A stretch of DNA of 10,652 nucleotides from JBEAOO01 sp041164825 (GTDB taxonomy: Bacteria > Pseudomonadota > Gammaproteobacteria > Burkholderiales > Burkholderiaceae_C), in assembly GCA_041164825.1 (NCBI GenBank), contig JBEAOO010000328.1, positions 1-10,652 of the forward strand, written 5' to 3'. The position numbers and the translations under genes were made by a program. The notes below the pieces were generated by a model. It ran no database searches, was not told the DNA's origin, and was given only the letters and a program-made list of their open reading frames with translations. This document shows, piece after piece, positions 1 to 6,356 of this stretch; position 1 is the stretch's first letter; each line of letters starts with the position of its first letter.

Positions 1-278
1 CGCGCAGGCAAGTAACCTTGCAGTACAACGAGCTCTGCCTTTTCAATATCAGCTAAATCCTGACGAGCGGCGGATTCAAACGCGGTGATCGAGTCCTTGC
101 GCTGTTTAACTAGCTTGTCGACTAGTGCGATGACCATTACGTCATCCAACTCGATGCGCTCGTCCACTTCTTTTTGTTTGCACGCAGCAAGCAGCAAGCG
201 GATCGTGCCCAAGCGCTGGGTGTCTTTGGCGCGCATGGCGTTTTTCATGTCTTCGGTGATTTGGACTTTGAGGCTCAT
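1..278 (-). CDS. yqeY: GatB/YqeY domain-containing protein, partial (C-terminus beyond left edge)
   Basis: The N-terminal 92 residues of a small cytoplasmic protein of the YqeY family, which resembles the tRNA-binding C-terminal domain of the GatB amidotransferase subunit. The exact role of stand-alone YqeY is not settled. The reading starts MSLKVQITEDMKNAMRAKD and continues with RLGTIRLLLAACKQKEVDER, the helical N-terminus typical of the family; it ends at LQGYLPAR, where most homologues (about 150 residues) are only two-thirds complete. The ATG at 278 is supported by AGGAG (290-286) seven bases upstream. It follows rpsU, the usual betaproteobacterial order (rpsU, yqeY, then often dnaG and rpoD), but a terminator lies between the two. 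The DNA here is noticeably less GC-rich than in the neighbouring genes and uses codons such as GTA, CTA and TTA. Confidence 0.9.
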   Translation of the reverse strand, partial: MSLKVQITEDMKNAMRAKDTQRLGTIRLLLAACKQKEVDERIELDDVMVIALVDKLVKQRKDSITAFESAARQDLADIEKAELVVLQGYLPA

Positions 279-327
279 GGGGCGGCTCCTGGGGGCAATC
301 TGTGTCGGCGGTTCAGGCCGTGCAGTT

Positions 328-360
328 CAAAAACGACAAAGCCCGCGTTGAGCGGGCTTC
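328..360 (-). terminator. Rho-independent terminator after rpsU
   Basis: On the minus strand a perfect 8-bp stem AAGCCCGC/GCGGGCTT (359-352 with 346-339) with a 5-base loop is followed by TGTCGTTTTT. It lies between the rpsU stop and the yqeY start, so it should end most rpsU transcripts and leave yqeY to read-through or to a weak promoter not recognised here. Confidence 0.8.
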
Positions 361-373
361 GGTGCAGACAGCG

Positions 374-392
374 GGGCGCCGTGAGGGCGCCC
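374..392 (-). other. GC-rich hairpin just after the rpsU stop codon
   Basis: A perfect 7-bp inverted repeat, GGGCGCC (374-380) with GGCGCCC (386-392), separated by a 5-base loop, begins seven bases past the rpsU stop codon. It has no T run, so it is not a terminator alone. It sits directly before the terminator hairpin and may protect the 3' end of the short rpsU message. Confidence 0.5.
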
Positions 393-398
393 GGGCAA

Positions 399-611
399 TC
401 AGAACAGCTTTTTCGGCAGCTGCATGCTGCGAACGCGCTTGTAATGACGCTTCACTGCGGCGGCCTTCTTGCGCTTGCGCTCGGCGGTGGGCTTTTCGTA
501 GAACTCGCGGGCGCGCAGGTCGGTGAGCAAGCCGAGCTTTTCGATGGTGCGCTTGAAGCGGCGCAGGGCAACATCGAAGGGCTCGTTTTCTTTGACGCGA
601 ATGGTTGTCAT
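399..611 (-). CDS. rpsU: 30S ribosomal protein S21
   Basis: A 70-residue basic protein of the small ribosomal subunit, involved in early initiation. The sequence starts MTTIRVKENEPFDVALRRFK, continues with REFYEKPTAERKRKKAAAVK, and has the basic C-terminal tail expected of S21; its length is within one residue of E. coli S21 (71). The frame is open further upstream to 725, but similarity begins at MTTIRV and the promoter found at 762-734 would put the transcript start near 727, so the start at 611 is preferred. No strong Shine-Dalgarno is seen; GGAA lies about 13 bases upstream. The leader is therefore about 115 bases long. The gene is followed by two hairpins, the second a good terminator, so it is probably mainly monocistronic. 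Confidence 0.97.
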   Translation of the reverse strand: MTTIRVKENEPFDVALRRFKRTIEKLGLLTDLRAREFYEKPTAERKRKKAAAVKRHYKRVRSMQLPKKLF

Positions 612-733
612 GTAAAAGTAGGTTCCAAAAATAGTGCGCTCGGTGCCGGGCGGGCCAAATGAAGAGAAGGGTCCGGAGTATCTCTCCGTCGACTTCGCCC
701 AATCGCAGCGCGTGTTTGCCAGCAAAGCGTCGG

Positions 734-762
734 ATTATAGACTGAAGTTTGGGTTCCGCCAA
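734..762 (-). promoter_or_regulatory. Sigma-70 promoter of rpsU
   Basis: Minus strand: TTGGCG (762-757; 4 of 6 to TTGACA), a 17-base spacer and a perfect TATAAT (739-734). It lies in the gap between the flavoprotein stop (767) and rpsU and points at rpsU. The predicted transcript start is near 727. Confidence 0.75.
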
Positions 763-766
763 TAAC

Positions 767-1975
767 TCATGCAGCCGTCGCCATCGCGCGGGCGCACGCC
801 GCCGCACTGGCCCACGCCCACTGGAAGTTGTAGCCGCCCAGCCAGCCCGTCACGTCCACCACCTCGCCAATGAAATGCAGGCCGGGCACGCGCTTGCTTT
901 CCAGTGAGTTGGAGTTGAGTTCTTTGGTGTCCACGCCGCCGGCGGTGGCCTCGGCCTTGCGGTAGCCCTCGCTGCCTTGTGGGCGCAGCGTCCAGCGTTG
1001 CAGGCGCTCGGCCAGTTGCTGCAGGTCGCGGTCGCGCTGTTCGGCCATGGGCTTGGCAGCCAGCTCGGGTTGCTCGGCCAGCCATTGCTCCGACAAGCGG
1101 CGCGGAATCCGCTCGGCCAGTGCATTGCCCAGGTGGCGTTTGACACCACTCTTGGCGCCCAACAGTTCTGCCGCCAGGTCTTGGCCGGGCGCCAAGTTGA
1201 TGCGCAGGTCGGTGCCGGGTGTCCAGTAGCTGGATATTTGCAAAATCGCCGGGCCGCTCAAGCCCCGGTGGGTGAACAGCAGGTCTTCCAAAAAATGGCC
1301 GCGGGCTTTGCCGCTGCCGGTTTCCACCTCCACCTCCAGCGCCAGGCCCGAGAGCGCGGCAAACGGCGCCCAGCTCACCGGGTCAAAGGTCAGTGGCACC
1401 AACGCAGCGCGGGTGTCGATGAGGGCGTGGCCGAACTGGCGCGCCAGCCGAAAGCCGAAGTCGGTGGCACCGATCTTGGGAATCGACAAGCCTCCGGTGG
1501 CCACCACCAGGCGTTTCGCCTGCACGGTGCCGCGCGCGGTGTCGAGTTCGAAGCCGGTGGCGTCGTTGTGGCGCACCTCGTTCACTGAGCAAGGCTGCCA
1601 GCGGGTCACACCCCCCACGTCGCATTCGGCCAACAGCATCGCAATGATCTGCTCGGCCGACTGGTCGCAAAACAGCTGGCCCTTGTGCTTTTCGTGGAAG
1701 GCGATGCCGTGGCGCTGCACCAGCGCGATGAAGTCTTGCGGCGTGTAGCGCGCCAGCGCCGAGCGGCAGAAGTGCGGGTTGGCCGAGAGAAATTGCGCGG
1801 GCGTGGCCTCGCGGTTGGTGAAGTTGCAGCGGCCTCCACCCGAGATGCGGATTTTTTCGGCCACGTTCTCGGCGTGGTCGATGAGCAGCACCTTGTGGCC
1901 GAGTTGGCCGGCGATGCCCGCGCAGTGCAGGCCGGCCGCGCCGGCCCCGATGATGATCACGTCCCAGGTTTGCAT
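767..1975 (-). CDS. HI0933/YhiN-family FAD-dependent oxidoreductase
   Basis: A 402-residue soluble flavoprotein of the HI0933 family (also annotated as NAD(P)/FAD-dependent oxidoreductase or aminoacetone-oxidase-family FAD-binding enzyme). Visible motifs are the N-terminal Rossmann GAGAAG (residues 10-15), the family signature KIRISGGGRCNFTN (41-54), the mid-protein ATGG segment followed by SIPKIGATDFGF, and the C-terminal block GEVVDVTGWLGGYNFQWAWA that closes the FAD site. Length fits the family (about 390-420). The physiological substrate is not known for most members, so no reaction is assigned. The ATG at 1975 places the Rossmann motif at the expected distance; no clear Shine-Dalgarno is present. 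It begins 44 bases after the ybiB stop, so read-through from the nitrate cluster is possible, but nothing in its family links it to nitrate use. Confidence 0.9.
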   Translation of the reverse strand: MQTWDVIIIGAGAAGLHCAGIAGQLGHKVLLIDHAENVAEKIRISGGGRCNFTNREATPAQFLSANPHFCRSALARYTPQDFIALVQRHGIAFHEKHKGQLFCDQSAEQIIAMLLAECDVGGVTRWQPCSVNEVRHNDATGFELDTARGTVQAKRLVVATGGLSIPKIGATDFGFRLARQFGHALIDTRAALVPLTFDPVSWAPFAALSGLALEVEVETGSGKARGHFLEDLLFTHRGLSGPAILQISSYWTPGTDLRINLAPGQDLAAELLGAKSGVKRHLGNALAERIPRRLSEQWLAEQPELAAKPMAEQRDRDLQQLAERLQRWTLRPQGSEGYRKAEATAGGVDTKELNSNSLESKRVPGLHFIGEVVDVTGWLGGYNFQWAWASAAACARAMATAA

Positions 1976-1989
1976 GGGGCGGGATCATA

Positions 1990-2018
1990 GGGGCGTGCGC
2001 CCCGCTGTGGCTCAGCGG
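1990..2018 (-). other. Two overlapping GC hairpins between ybiB and the flavoprotein gene
   Basis: CCGCTG (2002-2007) pairs with CAGCGG (2013-2018), and GGGGC (1990-1994) pairs with GCCCC (1999-2003). The two stems share bases 2002-2003, so they compete for those positions. There is no T run on the minus strand, so this is not a classical terminator. It may mark the end of the nitrate-cluster message or allow partial read-through. Confidence 0.35.
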
Positions 2019-2019
2019 C

Positions 2020-2973
2020 TCAGGCCGAGTGCTGGTGGTCTTGCAGTGCGGTCACCGCTTCAAGCGCACGCAAGACGCAATTCACCTGCGCGGTGATCGA
2101 CGGCGGCGCCGGCTTTTCGCCGCTCAGCACCGATTGGATGTAGATCGCCGTGGTGGCGGCATCGCAGGTGCGCGGCAGCACAGGCAGCTCGCTCAGCACG
2201 CCGTCTTGTGCCGCCATGCCCAGCTCAGGCCGCAGTTGCCCGGCCACAAACACATCGTGGCGCGGGATGCGGCGCGGGTCGGCCACGGGCTCGCCCTCGG
2301 TGCCGCGCATCAGCAGCGCGTGGGCGCCGGTCTGTTGCAAAAAACCCGCCAAGGTGGTGGCGTATTCGGGGTGGGTGTAGTTCACCACGCGCATGGCGCT
2401 GCCGGGCGGGCAGGGGTCGAGCAGCTTGGCCACGGTGTGGCCGGAGTTGCGCAGACCGAGCACACGCCGTACGTCAAGCAAGCGCGCCAGCGGCGGGCAC
2501 AGCGCCTCGGTGGTGATGAACACGGGCTCGCGCCTCGCCCAGGCGCGCTCGATCTCGCGCGGCTCGCTGATGGCGGGCAGGCCCAGGTCGTGAAAAATCT
2601 CGGCCGTGGTGACGCGGCCCGCATCGTGCGCCGGGCCGTGCACCAGCACCGGCACGCCTTCGGCAGCCAGCAGCAGCGCCAGCAGCGGCGTGAGGTTGGG
2701 CAGCTTGCGCGCGCCGTTGTACGACGGCAGCACCACCGCTGTGCCGGGGGGCACCAGTGGCACGCAGTGCGCGTGCACGGCGGCCAAGAAGCCGTCCAAT
2801 TCGTCCAGTGTTTCGCCCTTGATGCGCATCGCGATGGCGAAGGCGCCGAGCTCCAGATCGCTCAGTTGTCCGTCGAGCACGGCGCTCAGCAGATCGAAGG
2901 CCTGGCTGCGGTCGAGTGAACGCGCGCCTTCTTTGCCGCGTCCGATTTCTTTGATGTAGTTGGCGATGCCCAT
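2020..2973 (-). CDS. ybiB: YbiB/TrpD2-type nucleic-acid-binding protein, anthranilate phosphoribosyltransferase-like
   Basis: A 317-residue protein with the anthranilate phosphoribosyltransferase fold but of the YbiB (TrpD2) branch, whose E. coli member binds nucleic acid rather than making tryptophan. The N-terminal helical domain spans about residues 1-65, with the phosphoribosyltransferase-like domain behind it. The PRPP-binding GTGGD expected of TrpD is replaced by SYNGARKLPNL (84-94), a YbiB hallmark. LRNSGHTVAKL (174-184), HPEY (201-204) and LMRGTEGEP (221-229) also match E. coli YbiB as I recall it. The ATG at 2973 is chosen because AGGGAGA (2986-2980) lies six bases upstream and MGIANYIKEIGRGK is the usual family start; an open frame continues to 3036 but would run to the end of nasA. 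Its place 59 bases after nasA suggests co-transcription with nitrate assimilation; its role there is not known. Confidence 0.88.
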   Translation of the reverse strand: MGIANYIKEIGRGKEGARSLDRSQAFDLLSAVLDGQLSDLELGAFAIAMRIKGETLDELDGFLAAVHAHCVPLVPPGTAVVLPSYNGARKLPNLTPLLALLLAAEGVPVLVHGPAHDAGRVTTAEIFHDLGLPAISEPREIERAWARREPVFITTEALCPPLARLLDVRRVLGLRNSGHTVAKLLDPCPPGSAMRVVNYTHPEYATTLAGFLQQTGAHALLMRGTEGEPVADPRRIPRHDVFVAGQLRPELGMAAQDGVLSELPVLPRTCDAATTAIYIQSVLSGEKPAPPSITAQVNCVLRALEAVTALQDHQHSA

Positions 2974-3007
2974 GCAGTGTCTCCCTGTCCCTGTCGGAGG
3001 CAATTTT

Positions 3008-3029
3008 CGGGCCTGAACCGCAGGGCCCG
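3008..3029 (-). other. Hairpin in the nasA-ybiB gap
   Basis: An inverted repeat, CGGGCC (3008-3013) with GGCCCG (3024-3029), with a 10-base loop, lies just after the nasA stop. On the minus strand it is followed by AAAATT, not a T run, so it is more likely an RNA stability or processing element than a terminator. Confidence 0.35.
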
Positions 3030-3032
3030 CGA

Positions 3033-5840
3033 TCATGCCGTGACCGGAGGCTGCCGCAGCAGGCGCTTCAACTCAGGGATGCAGGAACCGCAATTGGTTC
3101 CGCATTTCAGGCGCTCTTGCAACTGCCCCAGCTGTTGCTCGGGCGTGCCAGTGCAGCTCGCACGTGCGGCCAAGATGTCGGGTTCGGCGACATTGAAACA
3201 GGTGCACACCTGCCGCCCGCGTGCCACCACGGCCACGGGCGCTTTGGCCCCGGGTTGCAGCAGCAAGCGGCCATAGGCTTGCGCGGGCAACTCGTCTTGC
3301 AGCAGCGGCTTCACCCAGGCCTCGGCGCTGATGTCGCCCGCCAGCACAAAGGCCTCCAGGCGCTGTGCCTCACCGCTGCCGGCCAGGCGCATGCTGCGGT
3401 GCTGGCCCCGCTTGGCATCGCCGTAGCGCAGCACGCCGTGTTGGGCCAGGCCCAGCACCATTTCGATCTGCTGCAGCACCTCGGCCGGCACCGGCGCTTC
3501 GGCGGCCGCGCGCAGCAACACACCACTGCGCTCGCGGCCAAAGGGCACGCAGCTCGCGAATGCAAATTCACCCATCAGCGCCTGCAGTTGTTGTTGGGCG
3601 AGCAGTGCTTGTTCAGCGGGCAACCAGGCCACGCCCAGCAGGCGCCAGGGCAGCTCGGCCTTGAGCACCTTGATGGCGCAGTGCTTGAGCTCGGGCTGTT
3701 TGGCCGTGGGGCAATAGGCCGAGGTGGTGAGCGCCTTCACACCACGCAGCAGCTCGCCGCTGGCGCTGCGGCCCGAGAGCACTTCGGGCCCCCAATGCAT
3801 GGCCATGAAGGCCTGCGTGGGCTGCACGCTGGCGCTGCCGCGCGCCGGTGCCACGATGCTGCCGCGGCGCGAGGTGAGGTGCACCAAATCGCCATCGAGC
3901 AGCTTGTGGCGCGCCATGTCTTGCGGGTTCAGCTCCACCGCGGGTTCGGGCGTGTGGCCAAACAGCCGGCCCAGCGTGCCGGTGCGGCTCATGCCATGCC
4001 ACTGGTCGCGCAGGCGGCCGGTGGTGAGCGACACCGGGTAGCGCGCATCGCGCGGCTCGGCCAGCGGCGTGTAGGCGGTGTCCACAAAGCGGGCGCGGCC
4101 GTCGGCCGTGGGGAACACGCCGTCTTCGTACAAACGCGCTTGGCCGCTGGACGCCCCTTCAGGGTAGGGCCATTGCGCCGGGCCTTGCTCGCTCAAGGTG
4201 GCGTAGCTCAGGCCGGTGATGTCGAGGTCGCGGCCGCGGGTGCTTTCGCGGTGCTCCAGCCACACCGATTCGGGTGTGTTGTAGGCAAACAAGCTGGGTT
4301 TGCCAGGGCGCAGCCGGGCTTCCAGGCGCTGCGCAAAGTCGGTGGCAATGTGCCAGTCGTGCCTCGTGTGGCCGGGTGCGGCCACGGCCGGGTTGACGCG
4401 GCTGATGCGGCGCTCGGAGTTGGTGACCGTGCCGTCTTTTTCGCCCCAGGTGGTGGCGGGCAGCAGCAGGTCGGCGTAGGCCGCGGTGGCGGTGGTGGCA
4501 AAGGCTTCTTGCAGCACCACGAATTCGGCGCGCTGCAATGCGCGGTGCACGGTGTGGAGGTCGGGCATGGATTGCGCCGGGTTGGTGCAGGCGATCCACA
4601 GCGCCTTGATCTCACCATCGGCCGCGGCCTGAAACATCTCGACCGCCGACTTGCCGGGCTGCGCGGGCACGTCGTCCACGCCCCAGAGTGCCGCCACCTC
4701 GGCGCGGTGCGCGGCGTTGCCCAGGTCGCGGTGCGCGCTCAGCAGGTTCGACAACCCACCCACCTCGCGCCCGCCCATGGCGTTGGGCTGGCCGGTGAGC
4801 GAGAGCGGGCCGGCGCCGGGTTTGCCGATTTGCCCGGTGGCCAGGTGCAGGTTGATGAGCGCGGCGTTTTTGGCCGTGCCGCTGCTGCTTTGGTTCAGCC
4901 CTTGGCAATACAGCGAGAGCGTGGGCCGACGTGGCGCGCCAGCCGCGCCTGCAGCGCCTGCAGTGCCATCCAGCCCCGCAAACCAGCGCGCGGCTTGCAC
5001 CAAGTCGTCTTCGCGGATGCCGCAGAGCTTGGCGGTGTCTTTGGGGTTGAAGGTGCGCACCCGGTCGCGCAGCGCCTCGAAGCCCGTGGTGTGGGCGGCG
5101 ATGTAGGCGGGGTCGGTCAGGCCCTCCCACAGCATCAGGTGCAGCATGCCGTTGTAGAGCGCCACGTCGGTGCCGGGCAGCAGCGGCAGGTGCAGGTCGG
5201 CCACCTCGGCGGTGTCGGTGCGGCGCGGGTCGGCCACGATGATGCGCATGCCGGGGTTGGCGCGGCGCGCGTCTTCAATGCGGCGGAACAAGATCGGGTG
5301 CGCCCAGGCGGTGTTGGAGCCGCTGATGAACAGCGTGTGCGCCAGGCCCAGGTCGTCATAACAAGCCGGTGGCGCATCGGCGCCCAGCGTGGCTTTGTAG
5401 CCGGCCACGGCGCTGCTCATGCACAGGCGCGAGTTGGTGTCGACGTTGTTGCTGCCGATCAGCCCTTTGACGAGCTTGTTGAAGACGTAATAGTCCTCGG
5501 TCAGCAATTGGCCCGAGAGGTAGAAGCCCACCGCGTTGGGGCCGTCGCGCTCGATGACTTCGGCGAAGCGGCGGGTGGCGGCGTCGAGCGCAGTGTCCCA
5601 GCCGATCGGCCGGGTGGCTCCGCCGCGGGTGTCGCGGCACAGCGGCTGCAGCAGCCGCGCTTGCAGCGTCACCGGCTGCGCGGCGGTGAGGTGCAGGGTC
5701 GAGCCCTTGGTGCACAAGCGGCCGAAGTTGGCGGGGTGATCGGGGTCACCTTTGACGCCCACGATCTGCTCCCCCTCGGACTGGATGATCACGCCGCAGC
5801 CCACGCCGCAGTAAGGGCAGGTCGATTTGGTGTCGCGCAT
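3033..5840 (-). CDS. nasA: Assimilatory nitrate reductase, molybdopterin catalytic subunit with C-terminal [2Fe-2S] domain
   Basis: A 935-residue cytoplasmic enzyme reducing nitrate to nitrite at a molybdenum bis-MGD centre. The N-terminal [4Fe-4S] ligands are Cys8, Cys11, Cys15 and Cys43 (CPYCGVGCG and LCTKG). Cys140 in NSRLCMSSAVAGYK is the probable molybdenum ligand. NQSSSGTAKNAALINLHL followed by TGQIGKPGAGP, and then NAMGGREVGG, are typical of the NasA/NapA group; TGRLRDQWHGMSRTG marks the C-terminal dinucleotide-binding domain. A BFD-like [2Fe-2S] domain ends the protein, with CTC (879-881) and CGTNCGSC (913-920), as in Klebsiella-type NasA. No signal peptide is present, which argues against periplasmic NapA. 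An Ala/Gly insert at about residues 291-303 comes from a 9-base repeat. The ATG at 5840 gives the standard distance to the first cysteine; no good Shine-Dalgarno is visible. It follows nirD by 62 bases. No NasC-type electron-transfer partner is in the window. Confidence 0.96.
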   Translation of the reverse strand: MRDTKSTCPYCGVGCGVIIQSEGEQIVGVKGDPDHPANFGRLCTKGSTLHLTAAQPVTLQARLLQPLCRDTRGGATRPIGWDTALDAATRRFAEVIERDGPNAVGFYLSGQLLTEDYYVFNKLVKGLIGSNNVDTNSRLCMSSAVAGYKATLGADAPPACYDDLGLAHTLFISGSNTAWAHPILFRRIEDARRANPGMRIIVADPRRTDTAEVADLHLPLLPGTDVALYNGMLHLMLWEGLTDPAYIAAHTTGFEALRDRVRTFNPKDTAKLCGIREDDLVQAARWFAGLDGTAGAAGAAGAPRRPTLSLYCQGLNQSSSGTAKNAALINLHLATGQIGKPGAGPLSLTGQPNAMGGREVGGLSNLLSAHRDLGNAAHRAEVAALWGVDDVPAQPGKSAVEMFQAAADGEIKALWIACTNPAQSMPDLHTVHRALQRAEFVVLQEAFATTATAAYADLLLPATTWGEKDGTVTNSERRISRVNPAVAAPGHTRHDWHIATDFAQRLEARLRPGKPSLFAYNTPESVWLEHRESTRGRDLDITGLSYATLSEQGPAQWPYPEGASSGQARLYEDGVFPTADGRARFVDTAYTPLAEPRDARYPVSLTTGRLRDQWHGMSRTGTLGRLFGHTPEPAVELNPQDMARHKLLDGDLVHLTSRRGSIVAPARGSASVQPTQAFMAMHWGPEVLSGRSASGELLRGVKALTTSAYCPTAKQPELKHCAIKVLKAELPWRLLGVAWLPAEQALLAQQQLQALMGEFAFASCVPFGRERSGVLLRAAAEAPVPAEVLQQIEMVLGLAQHGVLRYGDAKRGQHRSMRLAGSGEAQRLEAFVLAGDISAEAWVKPLLQDELPAQAYGRLLLQPGAKAPVAVVARGRQVCTCFNVAEPDILAARASCTGTPEQQLGQLQERLKCGTNCGSCIPELKRLLRQPPVTA
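4936..4971. repeat. Short 9-bp tandem repeat inside nasA
   Basis: The plus strand reads two perfect copies of GCGCCTGCA (4945-4953, 4954-4962), flanked by degenerate copies at 4936-4944 and 4963-4971. On the minus strand it codes an Ala/Gly run between two conserved parts of NasA (WFAGL and LSLYCQGLNQ). The unit keeps frame, so copy-number change would alter only linker length. Confidence 0.65.
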
Positions 5841-5902
5841 GGTGGGCCGGGTTCGTGAACGTGAGGAGGGCGAGGTGATCGGACGATGTGACCGGGCGAG
5901 CT

Positions 5903-6283
5903 TCAGTCTGCGCGGTGGCAGGGGCCCGCGGTGGGCAAGGGCAGCTCGGTGCCCAGGGTGGCGAGCTCGTCGGCATCGAGTTGCACCTCGCCGTCGATCA
6001 CTTGCACCGCAAACGTCGGCGTGCAGCCCTCGTCGGGGGCGGCGGCCACGCCATCGCCCAGGCCGATGGTCCAGTTGTGCAGCGGGCAGGCCACGCGCTC
6101 GCCAAACACCACGCCCTGGCTCAGCGGGCCGCCCTTGTGCGGGCAGCGGTCGAGCAGCGCAAAGACGCGGTCATTGCCGGTGCGAAAGATGGCAACAGCC
6201 GCCCCTTGTGGCCGGGCCACACGGCGCGAGCCCAGCGGTGGGATGTCGTCGAGGCGGCAGACGGGGATCCAGGCGGTCGTCAT
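5903..6283 (-). CDS. nirD: Nitrite reductase (NADH) small subunit, Rieske type
   Basis: A 126-residue cytoplasmic partner of NirB, forming the NADH-dependent nitrite reductase that makes ammonium. It is a single Rieske-like domain with both ligand pairs intact: Cys47 and His49 in RCPHKGGPLSQG, and Cys66 and His69 in CPLHNWTIGLGDG. It should therefore bind a [2Fe-2S] cluster; E. coli NirD lacks these ligands. Start MTTAWIPVCRLDDIP at 6283 matches the family and has GGAAG about ten bases upstream. A TTG in the same frame at 6367 would add 28 residues resembling a signal peptide, but these are encoded by T-rich leader DNA and are rejected. nirD is separated from nirB by another gene, which is unusual. 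Confidence 0.93.
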   Translation of the reverse strand: MTTAWIPVCRLDDIPPLGSRRVARPQGAAVAIFRTGNDRVFALLDRCPHKGGPLSQGVVFGERVACPLHNWTIGLGDGVAAAPDEGCTPTFAVQVIDGEVQLDADELATLGTELPLPTAGPCHRAD

Positions 6284-6298
6284 GGTGAGGGCGCTTCC

Positions 6299-6333
6299 AA
6301 AAAGGGGCAAAAAAAAGAGGGCGAAAAAAGAGG
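6299..6333 (-). repeat. T-rich imperfect repeats in the leader of nirD
   Basis: On the minus strand, between the upstream gene stop and nirD, three runs of T (six at 6329-6324, eight at 6316-6309, five at 6303-6299) are separated by short CG-rich units. The first two units are near copies: CCTC, then T6 or T8, then CGCC or GCC. No hairpin of note precedes them. Function unknown; a U-rich mRNA leader is the direct consequence. Confidence 0.6.
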
Positions 6334-6356
6334 CCAGCAGGGGATCAGGCAGCGGG

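Noticed and set aside
399..725. Longer S21 (108 residues) starting at 725
   Set aside because: The extra 38 residues have no similarity to S21 and would cover nearly the whole leader from the predicted transcript start near 727.
1990..2003. Hairpin after ybiB as a Rho-independent terminator
   Set aside because: Short stem with no T run on either strand; listed only as a structure of unknown role.
2029..2919. A 296-codon open frame on the plus strand opposite ybiB
   Set aside because: Same reason: shadow of ybiB, with no motif and no convincing start signal.
2020..2973. Identification as true anthranilate phosphoribosyltransferase (trpD)
   Set aside because: The PRPP-binding GTGGD is absent, YbiB-specific motifs are present, and no tryptophan genes are nearby.
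3117..5858. A 913-codon open frame on the plus strand opposite nasA
   Set aside because: It mirrors nasA, has a biased Gly/Ala/Arg/His/Gln composition with no recognisable domain, and is an expected result of GC-rich codon use.
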